Shown: positions 7,901 to 14,427 of the stretch, one piece after another
Position numbering within the stretch: position 1 is the first letter of the stretch
Layout: each line of letters starts with the position of its first letter
Assembly: GCA_037724045.1 (NCBI GenBank)
Contig: JBBJOW010000056.1
Span: 1 to 26,912 of the forward strand
From: DATLGB01 sp037724045
GTDB lineage: Bacteria > Actinomycetota > Thermoleophilia > Solirubrobacterales > Solirubrobacteraceae
Length of the DNA stretch: 26,912 bases
Reading direction: 5' to 3'
The notes under the pieces: model-generated
Told to the model about the DNA's origin: nothing
Seen by the model: only the letters and a program-made list of their open reading frames with translations
Databases searched by the model: none
Position numbers and translations under genes: made by a program

Positions 7901-9505
7901 GAATGGCTTGCGGAGCGAAGCATCGAATTCGAGATGCACAAGGTTCTCGGCAACGGCCGCATGTGCGACTTCTACTTCGCAGGGCTGTACTGGGAGATGG
8001 ACGGCATGGACCGTGCGCCCGAGTACTTCGCCGAGAAGTACGGCGAGCTCCCGTACATCGTGGTCACGCCCGAGGACTTCCGCTTTCGTGTCGAGCGCCA
8101 CCTCGCCACCGCAAACGTGGAGAACGGCGACCCGATCGTCGCCATCGAGCCGCTCGGCTTCGAGAGCACCTACGACATCGAGATGGCCGCCGACGGTCCG
8201 CTGAACTTCATCGCCAACGGCATCGTGTCCCACAACTCCCACGCCGCCTGTTACGCGCTGATCTCCTACCGGACCGCCTGGCTGCGGGCCAACTACCCGG
8301 CGGAGTACATGGCGGCGCTGATCTCCTCGGTGATGGACACCAAGGACAAGGTGCCGTTCTTCGTGGCGCAGGCCGAGCAGATGGGCATCGAGATCCTGCC
8401 GCCCGACGTGAACCTCTCCGACCACGCGTTCATGGTCGTCGACGGCAACATCCGCTTCGGGCTGGACGCCGTGAAGGGCGTCGGACACGCGGCGGTCGAG
8501 GCGATGAAGACCGCGCGCGACGGCGAGGACGGGCCGTTTGACTCGCTGTGGGACTTCTGCGAGCGCGTCGACGCGCGCTGCGTGAATAAGAAGGCGATCG
8601 AGGCGCTGATCAAGTGCGGCGCGTTCGGATCCACCGGAGCGACGCGCAAGGGCATGCTCGAGGTGCTCGAGGCCGCGCAACAGGCCGGCGCCAAGGCGCA
8701 GCTGGACGCGCAGATCGGCCAGTCGAGCATCTTCGACCTCGCCGGCTTCGGCGAGCCGGCCAACGGCGCCCCGGCGTTCTCGCGGCCCGCGCACCCGCCG
8801 ATCCCCATCGACGAAGCCGACCGGCAGACGCTCCTGCTCTACGAGAAGGAATCGGTCGGGCTGTTCATCTCCGAGCATCCGCTCAAGAGCGTCCGTGAGG
8901 TGTTGCGCACGAAGGTGGACTGCGCGTGCTCGGATCTCGGCGGGCGACGCAACGGCGACTGGGTGAAGATCGGCGGGATGGTGTCGGCGGCGAAGAAGAT
9001 CCGCACGCGCTCCGGCTCGGTGATGATGTTCGCGACCATCGACGATCTCGAGGGCAACGTCGAGGTCCGCGTCTTTGAGAAAGCGCTGACGGCAGCCGAA
9101 GGCGCGCTCGCCGAGGACAACATCGTGCTCGTGCGCGGCCGCGTCGACCACATGGACGGCGGCAAGATCTGCGTGATCGTCTCGGAGGCGACATTGTTCG
9201 AGCCCTCGGAGAAGGAGATCGAGCAGGCGAAGGTGCGCGCGGCCACGCAGGCCGAGCGCGTCGCCGTGCCGCTCAAGCTGCCGATCGACGCTACGCGCCT
9301 GCCGGCGACCGTGATCGAGGACCTCAAGTGGCTGTTCGCCGAGCACCCGGGGGAGACGGAGGTCGTCCTCGAGGTCGCGACCTCCGGCGGCCCGCGCCGG
9401 CTCAAGCTCGGCTCCGGCTTCACCGTCACCCGCTCGACCCGGCTGCTGTCGGAGTTCGAGCACCTGGTCGCCAGCCGGCAGCTGCCGGCACCCGGCGCGG
9501 TCTGA
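4979..9505 (+). CDS. dnaE: DNA polymerase III alpha subunit with in-frame intein
   Basis: A 1508-residue precursor of the replicative polymerase. Removing the intein (residues 755-1086) leaves 1176 residues, the usual DnaE1 length. The ATG at 4979 puts the PHP domain motif HLHVHSEYSLLDG at the N-terminus. The palm motif GPGRGSAAGS is followed by PDIDIDF with catalytic aspartates at 397, 399 and 401. Fingers and helix-hairpin-helix regions follow, and the C-terminal OB fold is visible (VKIGGMVSAAKKIRTRSGS, near residue 1340). The intein sits between YSFNK and SHAACYAL, a highly conserved fingers segment, so the polymerase is presumably inactive until spliced. A TATCTT box lies 11 nt upstream of the ATG. 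Only 87 bp separate it from the coiled-coil gene upstream. It converges with nfo (30-bp gap), and no clear terminator was found there. Confidence 0.95.
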   Translation: MTSACCAHLHVHSEYSLLDGACKIDALAARAAAFGQPALGLTDHGVMNGAVELVTAAKKHGVKPIVGFEAYFVDDRTFRDGKVERNHLTLLAADDAGYRNLVKLSSGGFLEGLHHGKPGVDMELLERHAEGVICLTGCLASRSSRRIVEGREGEARAHLDELVTVFGPEDVYFELQKNGIAEQEVVNAAIARFAAEMGQPLVGTADVHYLRREDYEHHAALLCVQTKSTLEQPKMSFDTNEFYLKSSQEMADAFSAFPGALETSLEIAERCHVDIELDRQLIPSFECPGGLDEPAYLRQLVEAGLRERYGDPPPAEAVERMNMELGVIERMGFCGYFLIVHDFVAYAKDNGIAVGPGRGSAAGSIVAYTLRITDVDPLRYDLLFERFLNPERVSMPDIDIDFSVRGRERVMRYVIDKYGTDRVAQIITFGKMFPRAATRDAARVLGYDYGKGDALAKLIPDPIMGRAPSFKECLQPGTELAAEVGRDPDAKRIVDVAQGLEGIVRNASIHAAAVVIADRPLTDIAPLQLADGGTDANGRKVHRTVTQFSMKPIEELGLLKMDFLGLRNLDVIEDALDIIERSAGARPDMARLPLDDEGTYAMLARGDSVGVFQFESEGMREALKRVEPTEFDDLIALVALYRPGAMDQIPTYARGKKHPDQVRFLDERLRTITESTKGVILYQEQAMQIAKSLAGFSGAKADDLRKAIGKKNRKAMAELQPEFVTGCRGSGTAESVIEQLWATNERSADYSFNKCASGNTRVILPDGERLRLSTAYRMQPTEIMSMWSDGEVRPHRVQRIVKTGRKFVHHVRCESGRQIRATADHRLLTTAGYMMISEMEIGTELITMPMISDTQREARRTTMTRLARSPERKGWDEQAAERMKDWQASRTPAEKAAHMRRVHAANPDMTRAGVAAMHERIKWLWANDPEWRAKQMARSFAVVREAYDTGPGYGHCSIASNGMWCASWPEREMCEWLAERSIEFEMHKVLGNGRMCDFYFAGLYWEMDGMDRAPEYFAEKYGELPYIVVTPEDFRFRVERHLATANVENGDPIVAIEPLGFESTYDIEMAADGPLNFIANGIVSHNSHAACYALISYRTAWLRANYPAEYMAALISSVMDTKDKVPFFVAQAEQMGIEILPPDVNLSDHAFMVVDGNIRFGLDAVKGVGHAAVEAMKTARDGEDGPFDSLWDFCERVDARCVNKKAIEALIKCGAFGSTGATRKGMLEVLEAAQQAGAKAQLDAQIGQSSIFDLAGFGEPANGAPAFSRPAHPPIPIDEADRQTLLLYEKESVGLFISEHPLKSVREVLRTKVDCACSDLGGRRNGDWVKIGGMVSAAKKIRTRSGSVMMFATIDDLEGNVEVRVFEKALTAAEGALAEDNIVLVRGRVDHMDGGKICVIVSEATLFEPSEKEIEQAKVRAATQAERVAVPLKLPIDATRLPATVIEDLKWLFAEHPGETEVVLEVATSGGPRRLKLGSGFTVTRSTRLLSEFEHLVASRQLPAPGAV
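7241..8236 (+). mobile_element. DnaE intein with non-LAGLIDADG endonuclease domain
   Basis: A 332-residue intein inside dnaE. It begins with Cys1 (CASGNTRVILPDGERL, block A) and ends IANGIVSHN, followed by Ser+1. Block B is GRQIRATADHRLLTTAGY with the TxxH signature. Block F is VVAIEPLGFESTYDIEMAADG. All residues for class 1 splicing are present: Cys1, the block B His, penultimate His, terminal Asn and the +1 Ser. Between about residues 105 and 295 lies an insert without LAGLIDADG motifs. It has a helical basic stretch (two similar units around TPAEKAAHMRR and DPEWRAKQMAR, reminiscent of NUMOD3-type DNA-binding modules), then SWPEREMCEWLAE ... MCDFYFAGLYWEMDGMD ... LPYIVVTPEDF. That Glu / Asp-Phe-Tyr / Glu-x-Asp-Gly order looks like a Vsr or PD-(D/E)XK-type nuclease. 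Nuclease activity is inferred. Confidence 0.88.
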
Positions 9506-9535
9506 ATTTTCGCGGCGCGCGTGGCGCGCGGCGGA

Positions 9536-10396
9536 TCAGCCGCGCGCGGCCCGGCCCTGGTCGCGCAGCTCGCGCATGCGCCGGATGTCGCCGGCCTCGA
9601 CGTTCTTGCCGCTCATGCCCGGGCCCTCAAAGACGGTCGGCAGCCCGTCGAACGCCGGCTCGGACAGAAACGCGGCGCAGCCCGCCTCGCCGATCTCGCC
9701 CTCTCCGAGCGGAGCGTGGCGATCGCGGTTGGAGCCCAATGCGGTCTGGGAGTCGTTGACGTGCAGCGAGCCGAGGCGGTCGAGGCCGACCTCCTCCTCG
9801 AAGGCGTCGACCGTCGCCCTGACGCTCGCCGCGTCGCGAACGTCGTAGCCCGAGGCGAGCAGGTGGCACGAGTCCAGGCAGACACCGAGTCGATTCCCGC
9901 CGCCGCCCGCCTCCAGCAGAGCAGCCAGCTCCCCGAACGAGCGTCCGAGCGTGCCGCCGGTGCCCGCGGTGTTCTCGAGGTGCAGCGGGCAACGGTCGGT
10001 CTCGTCAAGGGCGGCCTTGATGACCTCGCCCGCGCGCGCGATCGCCGCGCCCACGTCGCCCTGAAGCGCCGACCCGGCGTGCAGGACGACCGCGTCGGCG
10101 CCGATCGCGTCGCCCACCCGCAGGGAGTGCTTCAGCGAGGTGAGCGACTTCGCGCGCAGCTCGGCGTCCTCAGAGGCGCAGTTGACGAGGTACACGGCGT
10201 GAATGAGCACGCCGTCGATCCGCGTCTGATCGCGCGCCTTGCGGAAGGCGGCGAAGTCCGCGTCGGAGTAGTTCGTCGGCTTCCACTGCCGCGGGGACTG
10301 GTTGAAGATCTGCAGAGCGTCGCACTCGCGCTCGATCGCGCGCTCGACGGCCTTGGGAAGCCCGCCGGCGTTGGAGACATGAGCACCGATCACCAC
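9536..10396 (-). CDS. nfo: Deoxyribonuclease IV (endonuclease IV, AP endonuclease)
   Basis: A 286-residue base-excision repair enzyme that cuts DNA 5' of abasic sites using a zinc cluster in a TIM barrel. Two GTG codons in a row (10396 and 10393) precede IGAHVSNAGGLPKAVERA; either may be the start. Metal-ligand motifs are in order: LHAGSA, HLENTAG, GVCLDSCHLLASGYD, SLHVNDSQTALGSNRDRH and PTVFEGPG. The length is normal for the family. It is divergent from gltX with just 28 bp between starts. The leftward -10 candidate TAGCCT (10410 down to 10405) is 8 nt from the first GTG, which favours that start and a leaderless message. Confidence 0.94.
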   Translation of the reverse strand: MVIGAHVSNAGGLPKAVERAIERECDALQIFNQSPRQWKPTNYSDADFAAFRKARDQTRIDGVLIHAVYLVNCASEDAELRAKSLTSLKHSLRVGDAIGADAVVLHAGSALQGDVGAAIARAGEVIKAALDETDRCPLHLENTAGTGGTLGRSFGELAALLEAGGGGNRLGVCLDSCHLLASGYDVRDAASVRATVDAFEEEVGLDRLGSLHVNDSQTALGSNRDRHAPLGEGEIGEAGCAAFLSEPAFDGLPTVFEGPGMSGKNVEAGDIRRMRELRDQGRAARG

Positions 10397-10404
10397 GGCA
10401 CCGG

Positions 10405-10417
10405 AGGCTAATAGCGT
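10405..10417. promoter_or_regulatory. Symmetric bidirectional promoter core, nfo / gltX
   Basis: The whole gap between divergent starts 10396 and 10425 is 28 bp. At its centre lies GCTA-A-TAGC (10407-10415), a perfect inverted repeat about A10411. It produces TAGCGT rightwards (10412-10417, 7 nt before the gltX ATG) and TAGCCT leftwards (10410-10405, 8 nt before the nfo GTG). Both fit TANNNT -10 boxes of leaderless transcripts. RNA polymerase could presumably use only one direction at a time. This is inferred from sequence only. Confidence 0.5.
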
Positions 10418-10424
10418 GGCGGCG

Positions 10425-11759
10425 ATGCGCGTCCGCTTCGCACCCTCGCCGACCGGCGCTCTCCACGTCGGGGGCGCCCGCACCGCGCTCTTCAACTGGC
10501 TGCTCGCCTGCGGGACGCCGGACTCCCAGCTCGTCCTGCGCATCGAGGACACCGACCGCGAGCGCTCGACGCAGGACAACGTCGATCAGATCTTCGAAGC
10601 GCTCGAGTGGCTCGGGATCGACTACGACGGCGAGCCCGTCTTCCAGTCTGCGCGTGCCGAGCGCCACGCCGAGGTCATCGAGCGGCTGCTCGCCGACGGG
10701 CACGCCTATCGCTCGACCGCGGGCCGCGACGAGATCGAGGCGTGGCGCGCCGAGCACGACAATCGCGGGTTCCGCGGAACCGACGAGGGGGAGGGGGCGG
10801 TGCGCCTGCACGTCCCCGACGGCGGTATGACCGTCGTTCGCGACGTCATCCGTGGCGAGAGCCTGTTCGCCAACGCACTTCAGGACGACCTCGTGATCGC
10901 GCGCGCCGACGGCTCGCCCGTCTACCACATGGCTGTCGTCGTCGACGACCTCGACGCTCAGATCACCCACGTCGTCCGCGGCGCCGACCACTACTCCAAC
11001 GTTCCCAAGCAGATGCTCATCCTCGCCGCGCTCGGCGAGCCCGCGCCCGTGTACGCGCACCTCCCGCTGCTGCACGGGCCCGACGGCAAGAAGCTCTCCA
11101 AGCGCCACGGCGCCGCCTCCGTGCAGAACCTGCGCGACGCGGGCTATCTGCCCGAGGCGGTCCGCAACTACCTCGCCCTGCTCGGCTGGGGCGCCGCCGG
11201 CAGCGAGGAGACCTTCTACACGACCGCCGAGCTGCAGGACCAGTTCGCGCTCGAGCGGGTGTCGCGCTCGCCCGCGGTCTTCGATGAGCCCAAGCTGCGC
11301 TGGATGAACGGCCGCTACCTGCGCGAGCTCGCCGTCGAGGACCTGCGCCGGCGCCTCGAGGCGCTGACCGGGCGCGAGCTGCGCGACGACGTCGTGGCGA
11401 TCACCCAGGAGAAGATCTCGAGCCTTGCGGAGTTCTGGCCGTTGGCGAGCTTCTTCTTCGACGGCCCGGCCGACGACCCGGCCGCCCGAGCGAAGGTGTT
11501 CGGCGCCGAGGGCGCGCTCGACGCGCTGCGCGTCGCTCACGACGAGCTCGACCGGGCGCAGGATTGGAGCGTCCCCGGCCTGGAGACCGCCCTGCGCGGC
11601 GCCGCCGACCATGCCGGAATCAAGCCCAAGCAAATGTTCCAGCCGCTTCGCGTGGCGATCGCGGGCTCGACCATCTCTCCGGGGATCTTCGAATCGGTGA
11701 CCGTGCTCGGTCGCGAGGAGACTCTGCGCCGGATAGACAACGCCCTCGCAGCGGAGTAG
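10425..11759 (+). CDS. gltX: Glutamyl-tRNA synthetase
   Basis: A 444-residue class I aminoacyl-tRNA synthetase that charges tRNA-Glu. The HIGH-type signature is in RFAPSPTGALHVGGART (residues 4-20), and the KMSKS-type loop KLSKR is at residues 223-227. The glutamate-family segments LRIEDTDRERS and VVRGADHYSNVPKQ are present, and the C-terminal anticodon-binding part ends LRRIDNALAAE. ATG 10425 is favoured over an in-frame GTG at 10416, because MRVRFAPSPTG is the standard beginning and a TAGCGT box lies 7 nt before it. Whether it also charges tRNA-Gln (non-discriminating type, common where GatCAB is used) cannot be told from the window. Confidence 0.95.
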   Translation: MRVRFAPSPTGALHVGGARTALFNWLLACGTPDSQLVLRIEDTDRERSTQDNVDQIFEALEWLGIDYDGEPVFQSARAERHAEVIERLLADGHAYRSTAGRDEIEAWRAEHDNRGFRGTDEGEGAVRLHVPDGGMTVVRDVIRGESLFANALQDDLVIARADGSPVYHMAVVVDDLDAQITHVVRGADHYSNVPKQMLILAALGEPAPVYAHLPLLHGPDGKKLSKRHGAASVQNLRDAGYLPEAVRNYLALLGWGAAGSEETFYTTAELQDQFALERVSRSPAVFDEPKLRWMNGRYLRELAVEDLRRRLEALTGRELRDDVVAITQEKISSLAEFWPLASFFFDGPADDPAARAKVFGAEGALDALRVAHDELDRAQDWSVPGLETALRGAADHAGIKPKQMFQPLRVAIAGSTISPGIFESVTVLGREETLRRIDNALAAE

Positions 11760-11830
11760 ACATCCGTCCGGGTCGTGACTTACTCAATCATGGGTCCACC
11801 GGTGCCGATAGACGGTCAAGAGGCGAGCCG

Positions 11831-12973
11831 ATGAGCGGCGAGCCCCCACCGCAGCTTCCCGAGGAACCCATGTCCGCCCCCGCCGCCAGCGCCCCACCAT
11901 CCTTCTCCGCCCGCCCGGCATCGTCGACTCTGGCGCAGGCCTACGGCGCCCCGCGCCCCGCCGGTCACGGCGCACGCCTGACCGCGGCCTTCCAGGCGCT
12001 CGAGCGCTTCCCGGCCCTCGCCGAGTCGCGCAATCGCGTCCTCGCCCTCGTCTCTCAAGAACGTCCGTCCACGGGCGAGGTCGTCGCCGCGATCGAGTCC
12101 GACGTCGCCCTCGTCATCGCCGTCCTGCGCCTGGGCAACCAGGCCGGCGGCAGCACCGCCGGTCGCGTCGAGAGCATCGTCGAAGCCGTCGAGGTCCTGT
12201 CGCCCGAAGCGGTCCAGGGGCTCGCGTCCAGCGCCGAGGTCTTCGAGTTCTTCGAGCGCGGCAAGACCTGGGACGCAGCTCCCGAGCGCTTCCGCCTGCA
12301 CGCCGTCGCGGTGCAGCGCGCCGCCGACCGGCTCGCCGTGCAGTCCGACTACGCGCACCGCGACCGCCTGCTCGTCACCGCGCTGTTGCACGACATCGGC
12401 AAGCTCGTGCTCATGCACGCCTACCCGGGCTACCCGAAGCAGGTCCACGGACCCGCGCGCACGCCCGAGGAGCGCCTGCACTACGAGCGTCGCGAGCTCG
12501 GCGTGGACCACGCCCTCGTCGGCGGGGTCCTCGCCCGCCGGTGGAACCTTCCGAAGGCTGTCGCCTCAGCGATCGAGCGCCATCACTCCGAGGACGAGGA
12601 AGGCGACGCCGCCTACGTCCGCCTCGCCGACATGGTCGCCCACTACGCCCAGGGGGCCGCCGTCAATCCCAACGAGCTGCTGCGCGCCGCGCGCAACATC
12701 GGCCTCGGCCCGTCCGAGCTGCGCGTGGTGCTGTACGACCTTCCCTACCCGAGCAACCAGCGCCCACGGGCGATCGAGCCCTGCCCGCTCTCGACGCGCG
12801 AGCAGGAGGTCCTCCGGTGCCTCTCCCAGGGCATGGTCTACAAGCAGATCGCTCACGAGCTGTCGCTGTCGACGAGCACCGTGCGCACCCACTTGCACAA
12901 CATCTACGGCAAGCTCAACGCGGTCGACCGCGCGCAGGCCGTCCTCATCGCGACTGAGCGCGGCTGGCTCTGA
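11831..12973 (+). CDS. HD/HDOD-domain protein fused to LuxR-type HTH
   Basis: A 380-residue cytosolic regulator. After a Pro/Ala/Ser-rich N-terminus (1-50), residues about 55-300 form an HDOD/HD module: LNLGNQ-like text (VLRLGNQAGG), VEAVEVLSPEAVQGLASS, then the metal-type motif LLHDIGK at 185-191 and AIERHHSE. The C-terminus (about 317-380) is a GerE/LuxR helix-turn-helix with PLSTREQEVLRCLSQGM, YKQIAHELSLSTSTVRTHL and IYGKLNAVDRAQA. AGAGG 8 nt before the ATG serves as Shine-Dalgarno, unlike its leaderless neighbours. It follows gltX by 71 bp, and its end overlaps the convergent vanZ-like gene by 29 bp. A regulator whose DNA binding is governed by an HD signalling module is likely. The ligand is unknown, and phosphohydrolase activity is uncertain because HDOD modules are often inactive. 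Confidence 0.82.
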   Translation: MSGEPPPQLPEEPMSAPAASAPPSFSARPASSTLAQAYGAPRPAGHGARLTAAFQALERFPALAESRNRVLALVSQERPSTGEVVAAIESDVALVIAVLRLGNQAGGSTAGRVESIVEAVEVLSPEAVQGLASSAEVFEFFERGKTWDAAPERFRLHAVAVQRAADRLAVQSDYAHRDRLLVTALLHDIGKLVLMHAYPGYPKQVHGPARTPEERLHYERRELGVDHALVGGVLARRWNLPKAVASAIERHHSEDEEGDAAYVRLADMVAHYAQGAAVNPNELLRAARNIGLGPSELRVVLYDLPYPSNQRPRAIEPCPLSTREQEVLRCLSQGMVYKQIAHELSLSTSTVRTHLHNIYGKLNAVDRAQAVLIATERGWL

Positions 12974-13301
12974 GCCGCAGCGCGGCAAAGGCGACGGCCA
13001 AGGCCACGCCCGCCGCGTCGATGACCCAGTCCGTCGGGGTGCCGTGCCGGCCGTCGACGAAGGACTGGTGCCATTCGTCGCTCGCGGCGTAGACGAGCGC
13101 GATCGTCACCGCCGGCCCCGGACTGCCGAGCGCGCGCCACCACAGCAGCGCGAGCAGACCGAACTCGGCCATGTGGGCGAGCTTGCGCAGGATCAGGTCC
13201 CAGTCGCCCAAACCGCTGTCCAGGCTCGGCTGCGCCGACAGGAAGAAGATCACCGCCATCAGCGCGAGGGGCGGTCCGAAACGGGATTTCGCCGACGGCA
13301 C
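12945..13301 (-). CDS. VanZ-like small membrane protein
   Basis: A 118-residue protein with a VanZ-family pattern: FGPPLALMAVIFFLSAQPSL (first helix and the SxQP turn), LILRKLAHMAEFGLLALLWWRAL (the K-x-x-H-x-x-E/x-F signature), then YAASDEWHQSFVDGRHGTPTDWVIDAAG and a last helix. About four membrane segments are expected. VanZ relatives affect sensitivity to glycopeptides, but most are uncharacterised. The GTG start at 13301 is chosen because it precedes the first helix with a short basic leader. It overlaps the end of the HD-LuxR gene tail to tail and diverges from rrf2 across 24 bp. No good -10 box at leaderless spacing is seen for it. Confidence 0.8.
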   Translation of the reverse strand: MPSAKSRFGPPLALMAVIFFLSAQPSLDSGLGDWDLILRKLAHMAEFGLLALLWWRALGSPGPAVTIALVYAASDEWHQSFVDGRHGTPTDWVIDAAGVALAVAFAALRLRASRAQSR

Positions 13302-13325
13302 GTCGCATAGGATGGCGACCCGGCC

Positions 13326-13718
13326 GTGCTCTCGATCACCACCAAGTCCCCGTACGCCCTCCGGGCCCTCTCGGAGCTGGCCGCGATGGGACTCGACACG
13401 CCGGTCCCGATCGCCGAGCTCGCCCGCCGCCGCGACGTCCCGGTCCAGTTTCTCGAGCAGCTCTTCGCGGTCCTGCGGCGCGGCGGCCTTCTGCGCTCCC
13501 AGCGAGGCGTCAAGGGGGGCTACACTTTCGCCCGCGACCCTTCCGAGATCACCGTCCTCGAGGTCGTCGAACTGCTCGACGGCCCCGTCGGCAGCGGCGC
13601 GGAGTCGGTCTTCGCCGACGCCACCGCCGCGACCCGAGCGGTGCTGGCGAAGTTCTCCATCACCGACGTCGCGGAGCGCGAGCGGCGCGCCGCCGGCGCC
13701 GTGATGTATCACATTTGA
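13326..13718 (+). CDS. Rrf2-family transcriptional regulator without cluster cysteines
   Basis: A 130-residue DNA-binding protein. The winged-helix Rrf2 fold is clear: ITTKSPYALRALSELA, IAELARRRDVPVQFLEQLFA, LRRGGLLRSQRGVKGGY, FARDPSEITVLEVVELLDGP. The dimerisation helix follows. IscR/NsrR-type members carry three cysteines just after this point; here the region reads GPVGSGAESVFADATAATRAV with none, so it should not hold an iron-sulfur cluster and is more like CymR/YwgB-type members. The GTG start at 13326 gives the family N-terminus, with TAGGAT (13308-13313) 12 nt upstream. The gene ends in codons for YHI, and this end is duplicated at 17449-17460, marking it as the insertion target of the adjacent integrative element. 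Confidence 0.9.
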   Translation: MLSITTKSPYALRALSELAAMGLDTPVPIAELARRRDVPVQFLEQLFAVLRRGGLLRSQRGVKGGYTFARDPSEITVLEVVELLDGPVGSGAESVFADATAATRAVLAKFSITDVAERERRAAGAVMYHI

Positions 13719-13829
13719 GAGCTTCGCCGCGCAGAGCCAAGTTTGGCTCTACAGCGCGACGTTAGACCGCTGGGAAACCGCTAGAAACCGCTGTGCGCTG
13801 CACTCGACTGCAGCGCACTTGCAGCGCAC
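13705..13829. other. attL-like site at the 3' end of rrf2
   Basis: TGTATCACAT (13705-13714) covers the last codons of rrf2. Next come the palindrome AGAGCCAA-GT-TTGGCTCT (13733-13750) and three ACCGCT units starting at 13766. A matching series lies at 17449-17540 with the same spacing (28 versus 29 nt from core to palindrome, 33 nt from palindrome to ACCGCTGGG). On the inner side, TGCAGCGCAC repeats (13793-13829) resemble arm-type integrase sites. This is the usual design of a tyrosine-recombinase insertion that restores the 3' end of its target gene. No recombination data exist; the call rests on the paired repeats. Confidence 0.6.
13793..13829. repeat. Arm-type repeats TGCAGCGCAC (one inverted, two direct)
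   Basis: GTGCGCTGCA (13793-13802) is the exact inverse of TGCAGCGCAC at 13809-13818, and a further identical copy lies at 13820-13829, 11 bp or one helical turn away. TGCAGCGCA also occurs twice (17390-17398, 17402-17410) just inside the other end of the element. The placement suits integrase arm binding or an operator. Confidence 0.55.
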
Positions 13830-14427
13830 CCGGCCCCTGAACGACGACGACCGGGCGGGAACCCGGTCGCACGTCCCAACGATCTCCGCGCGGCAGCGGC
13901 AGGAGGTCGCCCAAGCGTAATCGCTGGCACGGTCAACCAGCGGCGGGTGTCCTGAGTGGACCCCCTACGGACCCGTCGCACGAGATAGAGCAGTCGATTC
14001 TGTGTAACCGGCACCGATGAGCCGGAAGGGGTTCCCTCTCCCAAGGGCGTAGCCAATCGTCACGGAGAGTTCCAGAGCCACGCCCGCCCCGGCGTGGCTT
14101 GATAGTCCTGACCGCCACGGCGGCTGGATCTGCGGCGAGCGCACCTAGCGCCCGCGACATGCCATCCCGCCCCGCCTGACGCGGTGGCAGGCGAAGACGA
14201 ACCCGGCCACGCCGGGTCACGGTGGGGAAGCAGGTACCTGGCACCGTCATCAGTCTTCGCGCCGATGCTCTCGGATACCTCAGTCCTCACCGGACGGTTT
14301 TCGTTTTGCGCGCTGCCTCCCGTTGACGGGGGCAGTGCGCCTTCAACCCCCGTTGTGTCCTCGAACCTCTCGGATCGGGGTTGCGTGGGCGGTCGGGTTG
14401 CGTGGCGGTCGGGTTGCGTGGGCGGTC
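13830..14427. other. No convincing gene between attL and the IS3 element
   Basis: About 600 bp without a supportable coding region; frames that stay open are low-complexity, lack ribosome sites and match nothing recognisable. Several GC-rich inverted repeats are present (for example around 14085-14100, CGCCCGCCCCGGCGTGG). The stretch ends in the 50-bp tandem repeat that abuts the IS end. It may be decayed element DNA. Confidence 0.5.
14378..14427. repeat. Three tandem copies of GGGTTGCGTGG(G)CGGTC
   Basis: Units at 14378-14394 (17 bp), 14395-14410 (16 bp, one G short) and 14411-14427 (17 bp) lie head to tail and stop exactly where the IS left end begins (TGA at 14428). They could be a target preference or slippage product. 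Confidence 0.7.

Noticed and set aside
13733..13750. Palindrome after rrf2 as a normal intrinsic terminator
   Set aside because: Only 8-bp arms with a 2-nt centre and no T-run here; the better hairpin with T-rich tail is the displaced copy at 17472-17501.
13793..13829. CRISPR-like or iteron array
   Set aside because: Only three 10-bp units with mixed orientation and no spacers of even size; fits integrase arm sites better.
13700..13830. tRNA gene as attachment site of the element
   Set aside because: No cloverleaf or TTC-A-A/T-loop sequence was found at either end; the shared core is the rrf2 coding end.
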